From contig JANMQT010000192.1 of the NCBI GenBank assembly GCA_031370675.1, forward strand, positions 39,176 to 103,175: a DNA stretch of 64,000 nucleotides, written 5' to 3'. The notes under the pieces were generated by a model, which saw nothing but the letters and a program-made list of their open reading frames with translations, searched no databases and was not told where the DNA came from. Below are positions 44,680-53,028 of this stretch, in pieces. A program made the position numbers and the translations under genes. This stretch comes from SZAS-18 sp031370675 (GTDB taxonomy: Bacteria > Verrucomicrobiota > Verrucomicrobiia > Chthoniobacterales > SZAS-18). Within the stretch, counting starts at the first letter, position 1; every line of letters starts with the position of its first letter.

Positions 44680-45858
44680 TCAGGCCGCCGATTTCGATCG
44701 ATTGGCCGCCTCGCGCACCATCCGGATCAACGCGACCAGCCCTCGTTGTTCCTCGGGCGAAAAAGTGCGGGAGTGAGCGGCCGCGTCGGCCTGGCCGAGC
44801 AACTCCACCATGCGCTCGTGCAGCTTCGTGACGGCCCCGCTCTTCGCGATGAGCTCCCGCGCCTTCGAGACCGTGGCCTCGCTGGGCGAGGTGCCGCTGA
44901 AACAAAGCTGGAGCAAACTGCGATCGGTTTCGCCCAGTAATTCAAACGCCGTGTGAATCAGCAGCGTTTTCTTCCCCTCGAGAATGTCCGCGGGCACCTC
45001 CGTATCGCTGATTTCAAACCGCGCGAACTCCTGGAGATCATTCTGGATCTGGAAGGCGAGGCCCGCCGGGAGTGCGACGCGCGCGATCTGCCGGATGGCG
45101 GCGGGCGCGGCGCCGGCCAGCGTCGCCGCCATCGCGAGCGGACCCTCGATCGTGTACCGCGTCGTTTTCAACAGATACATCCGCTCGATCTCGCCGTGGC
45201 TGATCTTCGAAATGTCGCGCGTGCCGTAGATGATGTCCGCCGCCTCGCCGAACCCAGTCTCGACCAGGCAGCCCAGGAGCATGCGGCTCAGCTGCACGCG
45301 CTTGGCGGGATCGACCGACTCCGCATCCAGCAGGCATTGCTGCGCGAGTGCGAACAGGATGTCGCCGATCACGAGCGATAAATTTTTTCCCGCGCGATCG
45401 CGATCCGCAAACGCGGGCAAGCGCGTCTCGAGCACCCGGTGCAGCGTGGGCAGCCCGCGGCGCGTTTCGGAGCGATCGATGATGTCGTCGTGAATGAGGA
45501 TGAAGCCGTGCAGCAGCTCGAGGCTGGTGCCCAGCGCGAGCAGATCACGCTCGCTCGTCGGATCATCGGGCCGCCGGAAAATGCGGTGCGCGAGCAGGAA
45601 GAGCAGCGGACGCAGCCGTTTGCCCGGCCGGCAGAGAAACTCCATCGCGTCATCGTACAGCGCCGCGTTGATCGACTGGCGCGCGTACTCGGGCCGGGCG
45701 TGCGCGAGGTATTCCGCCATGAAGGCATCGACCGCCCCCTGCAACGCTGCGAGATCCGCGCCGGTGATGCCGTCCGAGGCGACCGGGACGGCCGGCAGCG
45801 AAACGCGGGAAAGGCCGCCCCCCGGACCCAGTTTGGAAAATGCGCCCACGGTGGCCAT
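44680..45858 (-). CDS. Polyprenyl diphosphate synthase with NDLQE second motif
   Basis: 392 aa. FARM DDIID at 124-128 within HGFILIHDDIIDRSETRRG. The second Asp-rich motif at 273-277 reads NDLQE instead of DDxxD, though FQIQNDLQEFA otherwise aligns with FQIxDDxLD. Such changes occur in some trans-prenyl synthases. Lys/Thr region YLLKTTRYTIEGPLAMAAT is present. It likely supplies FPP or GGPP for CrtB. It has an N-terminal extension of about 30 residues. First gene of the carotenoid set. Confidence 0.9.
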   Translation of the reverse strand: MATVGAFSKLGPGGGLSRVSLPAVPVASDGITGADLAALQGAVDAFMAEYLAHARPEYARQSINAALYDDAMEFLCRPGKRLRPLLFLLAHRIFRRPDDPTSERDLLALGTSLELLHGFILIHDDIIDRSETRRGLPTLHRVLETRLPAFADRDRAGKNLSLVIGDILFALAQQCLLDAESVDPAKRVQLSRMLLGCLVETGFGEAADIIYGTRDISKISHGEIERMYLLKTTRYTIEGPLAMAATLAGAAPAAIRQIARVALPAGLAFQIQNDLQEFARFEISDTEVPADILEGKKTLLIHTAFELLGETDRSLLQLCFSGTSPSEATVSKARELIAKSGAVTKLHERMVELLGQADAAAHSRTFSPEEQRGLVALIRMVREAANRSKSAA

Positions 45859-46013
45859 ACGAGGTGAGGGGGTTCGACGGATGCGGCGCGCGAAAGAAAA
45901 AGTGGGAGCGCGAAACGGCCCTCCCGGGACCCTGCGCCCTGGGAAGATATGACCAGATGGCAGCGTGCGCCGCCACCGTCTAAGTGATACGCTTGGCCCG
46001 GTCAACCTTCGCC

Positions 46014-47138
46014 ATGGTTTTTTCCCAACTCCTCGACCGCGCCATCGCGTCGCCCGTGCCGTCCCTCCGGGCGTTTGGGGCGCTGTTGGAACCCTGCGAC
46101 GATGCCCACCTGGAGGCGCGGGCGGCCCGGGCGCGGGCCCTGACGATGAAGCACTTTGGTCGCGCCATGCGGCTTTTCGCGCCTCTTTATCTCTCCAACG
46201 AGTGCGTTAACAACTGCAAGTACTGCGGTTTCTCGCGGGACAATCCGATCCTCCGCGTCACGCTCGACGTGGAGCAGGTGATCGCCGAAGCGCGCCATCT
46301 CGCGGCGGCGGGATTCCGGAACATCCTGCTGGTCGCGGGCGAGCATCCAAAATTTGTGGCCGGCGAATATCTCGAGAACTGCATCCGCCGGTTGCGCGAT
46401 GAGGTGGGCATCCCGGCCATTTCGCTGGAGCTGGGTCCGATGGAAACCGCCGACTACGTGCCGCTGGTGGCCGCGGGGGCGGAGGGCCTGGTGGTCTACC
46501 AGGAGACGTACCATCGGGAGACCTACGCGGAGCTGCACACGGCGGGCCCGAAGCGCGACTTCGACTGGCGGCTTGACTGCGCGGAGCGCGCACACGCCGC
46601 CGGCTTCCGGCGGATCGGTATCGGCGCGCTCTTCGGCCTGCATGACTGGCGCTTCGAGGCGATGGCACTCGCCGCGCACCTCGAGCATTTGCTGCGCATC
46701 TGCTGGCGCTCGCACCTCACCGTGGCTTTGCCGCGGCTGCGTCCCGCGGCGGGTGATTTTCAACCGCGCGAATGGCTGGCGGACCGCGATTTCGTGCAGT
46801 TGATCTGTGCGATGCGGCTGACCTTTCCCCAAGTGGGGCTGGTCCTCAGCACGCGGGAGCCGGCGGCGCTGCGGGACGCAATCCTGCCGCTGGGCTTCAC
46901 GATGATGAGCGCCGGCAGCCACACGGAGCCAGGCGGCTACACCGGCCAGGGCCGGGGCGATTTGCATCGGACCGTGCGCGGCAAGCGGCAGGAGGCGGAG
47001 CTTCCGGATCGCGCCCACGCTCTGGCCACCAGTCAGTTTGAGATTGCCGACCATCGTTCGCCTTTGGAAATCTCGACACTCCTGCGCGATCGCCACGGAC
47101 TTGAACCTGTCTGGAAGGATTGGGACGTTGGTCTTTGA
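46014..47138 (+). CDS. thiH: 2-iminoacetate synthase ThiH
   Basis: 374 aa radical-SAM enzyme. SNECVNNCKYCGFSRDNPI contains the CxxxCxxC cluster motif. Later parts (VVYQETYHRETYAELHTAGP, YTGQGRGDLHRTV) fit ThiH/biotin-synthase-like BATS regions. It splits tyrosine to give the C2-N3 part of the thiazole in thiamin synthesis. The start is uncertain: GTG 45984 is possible, ATG 46014 is preferred. ThiG, needed to use its product, is not in the window. Confidence 0.93.
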   Translation: MVFSQLLDRAIASPVPSLRAFGALLEPCDDAHLEARAARARALTMKHFGRAMRLFAPLYLSNECVNNCKYCGFSRDNPILRVTLDVEQVIAEARHLAAAGFRNILLVAGEHPKFVAGEYLENCIRRLRDEVGIPAISLELGPMETADYVPLVAAGAEGLVVYQETYHRETYAELHTAGPKRDFDWRLDCAERAHAAGFRRIGIGALFGLHDWRFEAMALAAHLEHLLRICWRSHLTVALPRLRPAAGDFQPREWLADRDFVQLICAMRLTFPQVGLVLSTREPAALRDAILPLGFTMMSAGSHTEPGGYTGQGRGDLHRTVRGKRQEAELPDRAHALATSQFEIADHRSPLEISTLLRDRHGLEPVWKDWDVGL

Positions 47139-47160
47139 AAAACCGCTCATCGCCCGCACC

Positions 47161-47373
47161 ATGCCCGACGCATCCATCGAAATTTTTCTCAACGGGGAAT
47201 CCCGCCGGACCGCCGCCGGCATCTCGTTGCCCACGCTACTGGAAGAACTGGGAATGACGGTGGGTGTGTTGATTGAGTACAACGACCGCGCGTTGCTGCC
47301 GAAGGAATGGGCCGGCGTGAAACTCGCGGCGGGGGATCGCATCGAGATCATCCGAATCGTCGCGGGCGGTTAG
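47161..47373 (+). CDS. thiS: Sulfur-carrier protein ThiS
   Basis: 70 aa ubiquitin-like protein. EIFLNGESRRTAAGISLPTL at the start, VLIEYNDRALLPKEWAGVKL in the middle, and the diglycine C-terminus (IRIVAGG) needed for thiocarboxylation. It starts 22 bases after thiH. ThiF-type adenylation is needed; the only E1-like gene here is tcdA, which belongs to a different branch. Confidence 0.95.
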   Translation: MPDASIEIFLNGESRRTAAGISLPTLLEELGMTVGVLIEYNDRALLPKEWAGVKLAAGDRIEIIRIVAGG

Positions 47374-47403
47374 GAGCCAGTCACGCCACAGGCTCCTGGT
47401 CGC

Positions 47404-48201
47404 ATGACGCCGCTCTTCGATGCGCATTGCCATTACCACGATGGGCGGCTGCGCGCGCATCGCGCGGGCTTCCTGCCGATGCTTGCCACGCTCGGCCTGC
47501 GCGGGGCGGTGGTGAACGGCACGCGCGAAGCGGACTGGCCGGCGGTGACGGAATTCTGCGCCGAAAATCCCGGGATGATTCCGTCCTTCGGCCTCCACCC
47601 CTGGTTTGTGGGCGAACGATCTCCCGCGTGGCGCGCTGCGTTGACAGCGGCATTGACCGCTCAGCCGCGAGCGGCGCTGGGCGAGGTGGGTCTGGATCGT
47701 TGGATCGCGGGACACGACCTTGCGGATCAGCGGTCCGTGCTCGCGGAGGAGTTGGCGATCGCGCGGGAGTGGAATCGCCCCGTGACGATCCACTGCCTGC
47801 AGGCGTGGGGTGCGTTGCAGGAAATACTGCGGACCGGGCCGGTGCCGCCGCGGGGGTTTCTGCTCCATGCGTACGGCGGGCCGTTGGAATTGGTGTCGGA
47901 ATTTGCAAAGGCCGGCGCATTTTTTTCCTTCTCACCGTATTTTCTCCACGAGCGGAAGGGCGAGCAGCGGCGCGTGTTTGCAGAAATTCCGCTCGACCGC
48001 TTGTTGGTCGAAACCGATGCGCCGGATCTGTGGCCGCCGCCCGAGCGCAACTTGCATCCACTCGAAGATGCGACGGGCGTGACGATCAATCACCCCGCGA
48101 ATTTGGAGGTCGCGTACGCCGGTCTGGCGGAGGTTCGCGGGTTGCCGGTGCCTGAGCTGGCCGCGCGTGTGGCGGAAAACTTTCAGCGGCTGTTTGCCTG
48201 A
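47404..48201 (+). CDS. TatD-family metal-dependent hydrolase
   Basis: 265 aa. LFDAHCHYHD (metal HxH), FGLHPW, ALGEVGLDRW, VTIHCLQAW and LLVETDAPDLWP provide the metal ligands of the TatD family. Members are 3'-5' DNA exonucleases or D-aminoacyl-tRNA deacylase-like; substrate not shown. The LHPWF loop resembles the short form found in several PVC members. It overlaps the convergent tcdA gene by 19 bases. Confidence 0.9.
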   Translation: MTPLFDAHCHYHDGRLRAHRAGFLPMLATLGLRGAVVNGTREADWPAVTEFCAENPGMIPSFGLHPWFVGERSPAWRAALTAALTAQPRAALGEVGLDRWIAGHDLADQRSVLAEELAIAREWNRPVTIHCLQAWGALQEILRTGPVPPRGFLLHAYGGPLELVSEFAKAGAFFSFSPYFLHERKGEQRRVFAEIPLDRLLVETDAPDLWPPPERNLHPLEDATGVTINHPANLEVAYAGLAEVRGLPVPELAARVAENFQRLFA

Positions 48202-48971
48202 CCCAACGCGATCCGCCGCACGACTTCCGCGGCGGCGGCGAGGCCGAAGGCGCCGGTGGCGAACGACGCGGTTCCAAACCCCGTCGCGCAATCCAGCCGC
48301 AGCGAGCTGCCCGGCTCGGCTTCGGCGCAAACGGATCCGTCGCTCCACGGGAAAACCGGTTTCTCCTCCGAATAGACGCACGGCACGCCGAAATGCACAT
48401 GTGCGCCGCGCGGGAAACCATAGTCGACCCGCAATTTGCGCCGCACCTGGCGCAGAAGTTCGTCCTTCACCGAGCCCGCCAGGTCGGCGCAGCGCACCGC
48501 GGTGGGATCCCGGCGCCCGCCCGCCGCACCAATCGTCAACACCGGCAGGCCGCGTTCGCGGCATGACGCGATGATCAGGCATTTGTGCGAGCGGCGATCC
48601 ACCGCATCGATCACATAGTCTGGCCGCGGCGCCAGCAGCCGCTCCGCCGAGTCGGCCGTGAAAAATTCCGCGATCGCTCGCACCCGGCAGGCGGGGGAAA
48701 TTTGCGCGATGCGCTCGGCGAGCACCTTCACTTTTGCCCGCCCGATGGTGTCGTCGAGCGCGGGCAGCTGGCGGTTGATGTTCGTCAGGCAGACGTCATC
48801 GAGATCGATCAGCGTGAGGGCACCGAGGCCGGAACGGGCCAGCGCTTCCACCGCCCAGGAACCCACTCCGCCCACGCCCACGACCGCGACGTGCGCCGCG
48901 CGCAGGCGAGCCGGCGCTTCGACCCCGAAGAGCCGGCCGACGCCCGAGAATCGCTGCGCGTAATCATCCAT
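48183..48971 (-). CDS. tcdA: tRNA threonylcarbamoyladenosine dehydratase TcdA
   Basis: 262 aa E1-like enzyme. RFSGVGRLFGVEAPARLRAA, VVGVGGVGSWAVEALARSG (nucleotide-binding loop), LIDLDDVCLTNINRQLPAL and VIDAVDRRSHKCLIIASC are the TcdA pattern. It cyclises t6A37 of tRNA to ct6A using ATP. The C-terminal part with SVKDELLRQVRRKLR and GFGTASFATGAFGLAAA is also TcdA-like. It faces thiH-thiS-tatD, but thiS is not its known partner. Confidence 0.93.
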   Translation of the reverse strand: MDDYAQRFSGVGRLFGVEAPARLRAAHVAVVGVGGVGSWAVEALARSGLGALTLIDLDDVCLTNINRQLPALDDTIGRAKVKVLAERIAQISPACRVRAIAEFFTADSAERLLAPRPDYVIDAVDRRSHKCLIIASCRERGLPVLTIGAAGGRRDPTAVRCADLAGSVKDELLRQVRRKLRVDYGFPRGAHVHFGVPCVYSEEKPVFPWSDGSVCAEAEPGSSLRLDCATGFGTASFATGAFGLAAAAEVVRRIALGQANSR

Positions 48972-49005
48972 CGCGTTTCGCCGTGTTCAGGGTTCGCTCC
49001 ATCTT

Positions 49006-49812
49006 TCATTCGCCGGATACGATGTAGCCCTCGAGGGCTTCGCGCGTCACGACGTAGCGCGCGCCGCATCGCGGGCAGCTCATGCGCAGCAACTCGTCGC
49101 CCCCGAAAAGACTTTCCGGATCCGTGCGCATGATCGGCGCGAGCATCTGGTGCATGCGCTCGTCGGAACAGCCGCAATGCCAGCGGTAGTGGCGCTGCTC
49201 GAGCTGGCTGAGTTCCTCGGATTCGTCGAGTCCGGTCACCGCCGTCACGTCGAGCGCCGCGAGCCACGCCAGATCGCAATCCGGCTGCGCCGCGACCATG
49301 ACGTAATCATCGCCATCGAGCCGGAAAAAGCGCGCGGGCCGCTGCTCGCTGTTCGCGTAGTACCGTTCCACGGCCTGGAAGGAATCTGTCACGTCCTCAC
49401 CAAAATCCACCACGCTGCGCCTTGGTTCATCGCCTTCGCGCACGTGGTCGGAAATGAAGCGCGGCTGGCCGTCCTGCTTCACGTTCTCAGTGAAAATCTG
49501 GCCGACGAGCCAGCCCCGGCGATTGTCGCCGGTGAGGAAGAGATTGAGGAGCGGCTCCTGAAAATGAATGGTCCAGGCGGAGGCTTCATTCCACGGCCGC
49601 GCAGCGCAATGCAACGCCAGCGCGGCGAGGGCCTCCTTCAGTAGTCCGTCGTGCGCGGGATCATGCTGGTAGCCGTGCTGTCCCTGGTGGAGGTAGTAAT
49701 CGACGAAGAGCTCCGTGAAATCCGCCCGCGCCACGAGCGCGTTGCGCCCCCGCACAAAATAAGTGCGGATCTCGAGGCCGTCGGCGGGCGGGATGGCAGC
49801 AGGTTCGGACAT
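49006..49812 (-). CDS. hslO: Hsp33-type redox chaperone
   Basis: 268 aa. The Hsp33 fold is recognisable (DYYLHQGQH; WTIHFQEPLLNLFLTGDNRR; QPDCDLAWLAALDVTAVTG). The redox zinc domain has HCGCSDE (CxC) and CPRCG (CxxC). On oxidation the zinc leaves and the chaperone is active. It lacks parts of the canonical N-terminus (for example no strict GDQL start), so it is a divergent Hsp33. The frame opens further upstream to 49920; ATG 49812 is preferred. It lies downstream of an exonuclease gene on the same strand. Confidence 0.88.
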   Translation of the reverse strand: MSEPAAIPPADGLEIRTYFVRGRNALVARADFTELFVDYYLHQGQHGYQHDPAHDGLLKEALAALALHCAARPWNEASAWTIHFQEPLLNLFLTGDNRRGWLVGQIFTENVKQDGQPRFISDHVREGDEPRRSVVDFGEDVTDSFQAVERYYANSEQRPARFFRLDGDDYVMVAAQPDCDLAWLAALDVTAVTGLDESEELSQLEQRHYRWHCGCSDERMHQMLAPIMRTDPESLFGGDELLRMSCPRCGARYVVTREALEGYIVSGE

Positions 49813-49900
49813 GGCAAAGGCGCGGAATGTGTGCGCGACCGCGCCGGAATTCAAATCCGGTGACGGGGATCGGCGGATTCGGGGGTCGACCTTGCCTGGC

Positions 49901-50446
49901 TCACGGCACCTTGATCGCAAACTTCTGCTTCTTTCCGTTGCGATCGAAATAAGAGAGTTCGCCGTGGTCGCGGGAGTGCTCGTACAGCAGCTTGGTCACC
50001 TTCACGTCAAAGCAGCAGTACTCGGCGAGTTGGCGCAGCTTTCCCTCGCGCCACCATCGGATCGCCTCGAGCCCCTCGGCCGTCTTGCCGATCCCGAGCG
50101 TCGCCTGGGCGATGGCCTCGAGCTTCAGTCGATGACCGAGCGCCTTCTCCGTTTCGAGGAGCAGATCGAGCGTCTGCAACTGGTGGGGCAAATCCACAAT
50201 CGTGTAAGCCATCAATACTTCGTAATCGAAACCCAGGTGGTTGAATCCCACCACGAGGTCCGCCCGCATGAGTTCGCGCACGAGTTGATCGACGGTTCGC
50301 TCGGTGTAGACGCGGTAACGATCGTCGGCCGTGGAAAAAGTCACGCCCACCGACATGCCCATCGCGCGTTTGTTACCCCAGCCCCCGACGTCCCCGGCGG
50401 CGCGTTGGGTTTCGAGGTCGAAGAAGACGAGGTTCCGGCCGGCCAT
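49901..50446 (-). CDS. RNase H-like 3'-5' exonuclease domain protein
   Basis: 181 aa. LVFFDLETQ has the DEDD first motif (DxE). ADLVVGFNHLGFDYEVL has the second Asp, and LAEYCCFDVKVTKLLY has the third (DxxxT). Together these fit an RNase_H_2/DnaQ-like 3'-5' exonuclease fold. Similar proteins are sometimes annotated as helicase-associated. No polymerase or helicase domain is attached. ATG 50446; the upstream open frame is a shadow of the pseudouridine synthase on the other strand. Confidence 0.82.
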   Translation of the reverse strand: MAGRNLVFFDLETQRAAGDVGGWGNKRAMGMSVGVTFSTADDRYRVYTERTVDQLVRELMRADLVVGFNHLGFDYEVLMAYTIVDLPHQLQTLDLLLETEKALGHRLKLEAIAQATLGIGKTAEGLEAIRWWREGKLRQLAEYCCFDVKVTKLLYEHSRDHGELSYFDRNGKKQKFAIKVP

Positions 50447-50554
50447 GGGGAGCGGGAATGAAGCAGGGTGGCAGCGAAGCGACAACCGCTTTCCGGTCGC
50501 GGTTCGAAATGAGCCGCCTTGCGATCGCGCGGCGCGGGGCCAGCGTTCCTGCCC

Positions 50555-51322
50555 GTGCCGACGCGAGAAATTCTTCCCCCCGTCACCATCCCCATTGTGG
50601 CGTCGGGGGCCGGCTGGCTGGTCGTAAGCAAGCCGTCGGGCCTGCTGGTCCATCCCACGCGTCCGGATGGCATGATCACGCTGCAGGGATTGCTGCGGCA
50701 CTGGCTCGGGCCCGAGCTGGCGGGCGCCGGCCAGGTCTCCCTCATTCATCGGCTCGATCGCGAAACGAGCGGACTGCTTCTCGTGGCCACCACTGCGACC
50801 GCCGCGCGGCATTTCTCGCGGCAGATCGAGCGCGGCGCGATCGACAAGGAGTATCGCGCGATTGTCTTCGGCTGGCCGGACTGGGATGACCGGGAGGTGG
50901 ACGCGCCCATTTTGCGCGAGGGATCGCGCGGGCCCTTTCGAATCTGGCTCAAGCAGGCGATTCATCCGGACGGCGCGCCGGCGCGCACGGAGTTCTCGAT
51001 CCTGGCTCGATTCAAAAGGGACGGGGTGAAATTCTCGCTGCTGACAGCGCGCCCGCGCACGGGCCGCATGCACCAGATTCGCGTGCACGCGGCGGCCCTC
51101 GGGCATCCGCTCGTCGGGGACAAGATTTATGGCCCGGACGAGGGCTGTTATCTTCGCTTTATCGAGACGGGTTGGACGCCCGAACTCGCGCGGAGTTTGT
51201 GGCTGTCGCGCCACGCCCTGCATGCGCATCGGCTTGGCTTTCTGGACCCGGTCGGTCGCAGCGTGGAAGTAACGGCGCCGGCGCCGCAGGATTTGGCCTC
51301 GTTCGCGGGAAGTTGGCCTTGA
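50555..51322 (+). CDS. RluA-family pseudouridine synthase
   Basis: 255 aa. The start is set at GTG 50555 (MPTREILPPVTI); a TTG at 50519 is an alternative. LIHRLDRETSGLLLVATTA has the catalytic Asp (HRLDxxTSG). RTGRMHQIRVHAAALGHPLVGDKIYG is the second motif. It modifies uridine in rRNA or tRNA; target unknown. It lacks an S4 domain. No Shine-Dalgarno is visible. It is the first gene of the plus-strand set with sucCD and gltA, though their control regions are separate. Confidence 0.88.
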   Translation: MPTREILPPVTIPIVASGAGWLVVSKPSGLLVHPTRPDGMITLQGLLRHWLGPELAGAGQVSLIHRLDRETSGLLLVATTATAARHFSRQIERGAIDKEYRAIVFGWPDWDDREVDAPILREGSRGPFRIWLKQAIHPDGAPARTEFSILARFKRDGVKFSLLTARPRTGRMHQIRVHAAALGHPLVGDKIYGPDEGCYLRFIETGWTPELARSLWLSRHALHAHRLGFLDPVGRSVEVTAPAPQDLASFAGSWP

Positions 51323-51413
51323 CGCTTCTTCACGCGCCCGCCTAGGGTGTCGCGCACCTTGGCGAATTTCCGCTCGCGCCTGGAAATCCGCCCGCTTCCG
51401 GCTCCCCCTTTTC

Positions 51414-52592
51414 ATGAATATTCACGAATTTCAGGCCAAGGAACTCTTTGTGAAATTCGGGGTGGCGACATCGCCTGGCAAGGTGGCGCGCACAGCGGAG
51501 GAGGCCGAGGCCGCCGCCCGGGAATTGAAGTCGGACCATCTGGTGGTGAAGGCGCAAATCCACGCCGGCGGACGCGGCAAAGGTGTCTTCAACAACGGCT
51601 TCAAGGGCGGCGTTCATCTCTGCAAGACGGCGGCCGAGGCGAAGGAACTTTCCTCCAAGATGCTTGGGCAGACCCTCGTTACGCACCAGACGGGACCGGA
51701 GGGCAAGGTCGTGAACCAGGTGCTCATAGCGGTCGGCGTCGACATCGCCAAGGAGTACTATCTCGCCATCTTGATGGACCGCGCCACGAGCGCGCCGATC
51801 GTGATTGCGAGCACGGAAGGCGGTGTGGACATCGAGACCGTGGCGGACAAAACGCCGGAGAAGATTTTTCACGAGTCGGTGCATCCCCTGCTGGGCCTGC
51901 AGCCTTATCAGGCGCGGAAGATTGCCGGCCTCTTGGGCTTCCAGGGCCCGCAGTTCCGGCAGTTCACGGACCTGCTGCTCGCGCTCTACAAATTGTTCCT
52001 CGGCTGCGATTGTTCGATGGTGGAAATCAACCCGCTGGTCGTCACGCCCGACGGCAAGGTGCTCGCGCTCGACGCGAAGTTTAATTTCGACGACAACGCG
52101 CTCTTCCGGCACCCCGACATTCTCGCGATGCGCGACACCAATGAGGAGGATCCGCGCGAGGTGGAGGCGAGCAAGTTCGGTCTCAATTACATCGGGCTCG
52201 ACGGCAACATCGCCTGTCTCGTCAACGGCGCGGGCCTGGCGATGGCGACGATGGACATCATCCAGTTCGCGGGCGGCAAGCCGGCGAATTTTCTCGATGT
52301 GGGCGGCGGCGCGAGCAAGGAGCAGGTGGCGGCCGCCTTCAAGATCATCCTCGCGGATCCGCAGGTGAAGGGCATCCTCGTGAACATCTTCGGCGGCATC
52401 ATGGACTGCAATGTGATCGCGACCGGCATCGTGGCGGCGGCCCGCGAAGTGGGCCTCAAGATTCCGTTAGTGGTCCGACTCGAGGGAAACAATGTCGTGG
52501 CCGGAAAAAAGACCCTCGCGGAAAGTGGCATCGCCGTGACAAGCGCGGACGATCTCGCCGACGCGGCGAAGAAAATTGTCGCCGCGGTTTGA
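51414..52592 (+). CDS. sucC: Succinate-CoA ligase beta subunit
   Basis: 392 aa ATP-grasp protein: MNIHEFQAKELFVKFGV at the start, KAQIHAGGRGKGVF, MVEINPLVVTPDG, LDAKFNFDDNALFRH, LVNGAGLAMATMDII and GVLVNIFGGI-type end (GILVNIFGGIMDCN). It makes succinate and ATP or GTP from succinyl-CoA in the TCA cycle. The leader TTCCGGCTCCCCCTTTTC has no Shine-Dalgarno. A VOC gene lies between it and sucD. Confidence 0.98.
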   Translation: MNIHEFQAKELFVKFGVATSPGKVARTAEEAEAAARELKSDHLVVKAQIHAGGRGKGVFNNGFKGGVHLCKTAAEAKELSSKMLGQTLVTHQTGPEGKVVNQVLIAVGVDIAKEYYLAILMDRATSAPIVIASTEGGVDIETVADKTPEKIFHESVHPLLGLQPYQARKIAGLLGFQGPQFRQFTDLLLALYKLFLGCDCSMVEINPLVVTPDGKVLALDAKFNFDDNALFRHPDILAMRDTNEEDPREVEASKFGLNYIGLDGNIACLVNGAGLAMATMDIIQFAGGKPANFLDVGGGASKEQVAAAFKIILADPQVKGILVNIFGGIMDCNVIATGIVAAAREVGLKIPLVVRLEGNNVVAGKKTLAESGIAVTSADDLADAAKKIVAAV

Positions 52593-52610
52593 ACTCATTG
52601 AAATCTCAAA

Positions 52611-52985
52611 ATGAAAATCAATGAAATTGCATTTTCCGCTTACAAAGTGACCGACGTTGATCGGGCGCGGGGATTCTACGAGGGCGTTCTCGGTTTGCAG
52701 AACGACGGCGTGCATGGCGGACCCTCCGGCAGCTGGCTCGAGTATTCCATCGGCGCGCATACGCTCGCGATTACCAATGTCGACTCGCCCTGGAAACCCA
52801 GCGGTGACGGCGGGATGGTTGCGCTCGAGGTGGACGACTTCGACCAAGCGGTCGCCGAAATGCGTGCGGCGGGCGTGAAGTTTAACATGGAGCCGTTCGC
52901 CAGCCCGGTCTGCCGCATGGCCATCATCGCTGATCCCGATGGCAACACCGTCTGCATCCACCGCCGAAACGATTCTGCAAAGTAA
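52611..52985 (+). CDS. VOC-family protein between sucC and sucD
   Basis: 124 aa glyoxalase/bleomycin-resistance fold: FSAYKVTDVDRARGFYEGVL at the start, then LEYSIGAHTLAITN, GGMVALEVDDFDQAVAEMRA and FASPVCRMAIIADPDGNTVC with the typical VOC end (DPDGN). Usual metal ligands (His/Glu at strand positions) are only partly present; a His at position 1 and Glu near the end are not obvious. It starts 18 bases after sucC and ends 43 before sucD. Its job there is unknown. Confidence 0.85.
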   Translation: MKINEIAFSAYKVTDVDRARGFYEGVLGLQNDGVHGGPSGSWLEYSIGAHTLAITNVDSPWKPSGDGGMVALEVDDFDQAVAEMRAAGVKFNMEPFASPVCRMAIIADPDGNTVCIHRRNDSAK

Positions 52986-53028
52986 CGATCGATCTCTGGT
53001 CCTCGACTCTCGACTCCCCGCTTTCCCC

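Noticed and set aside
45859..46013. Possible TPP riboswitch before thiH
   Set aside because: The GACCAGATGGCAGCG segment recalls part of a thi-box, but there is no CTGAGA element and no matching P1/P2 pairing in the leader.
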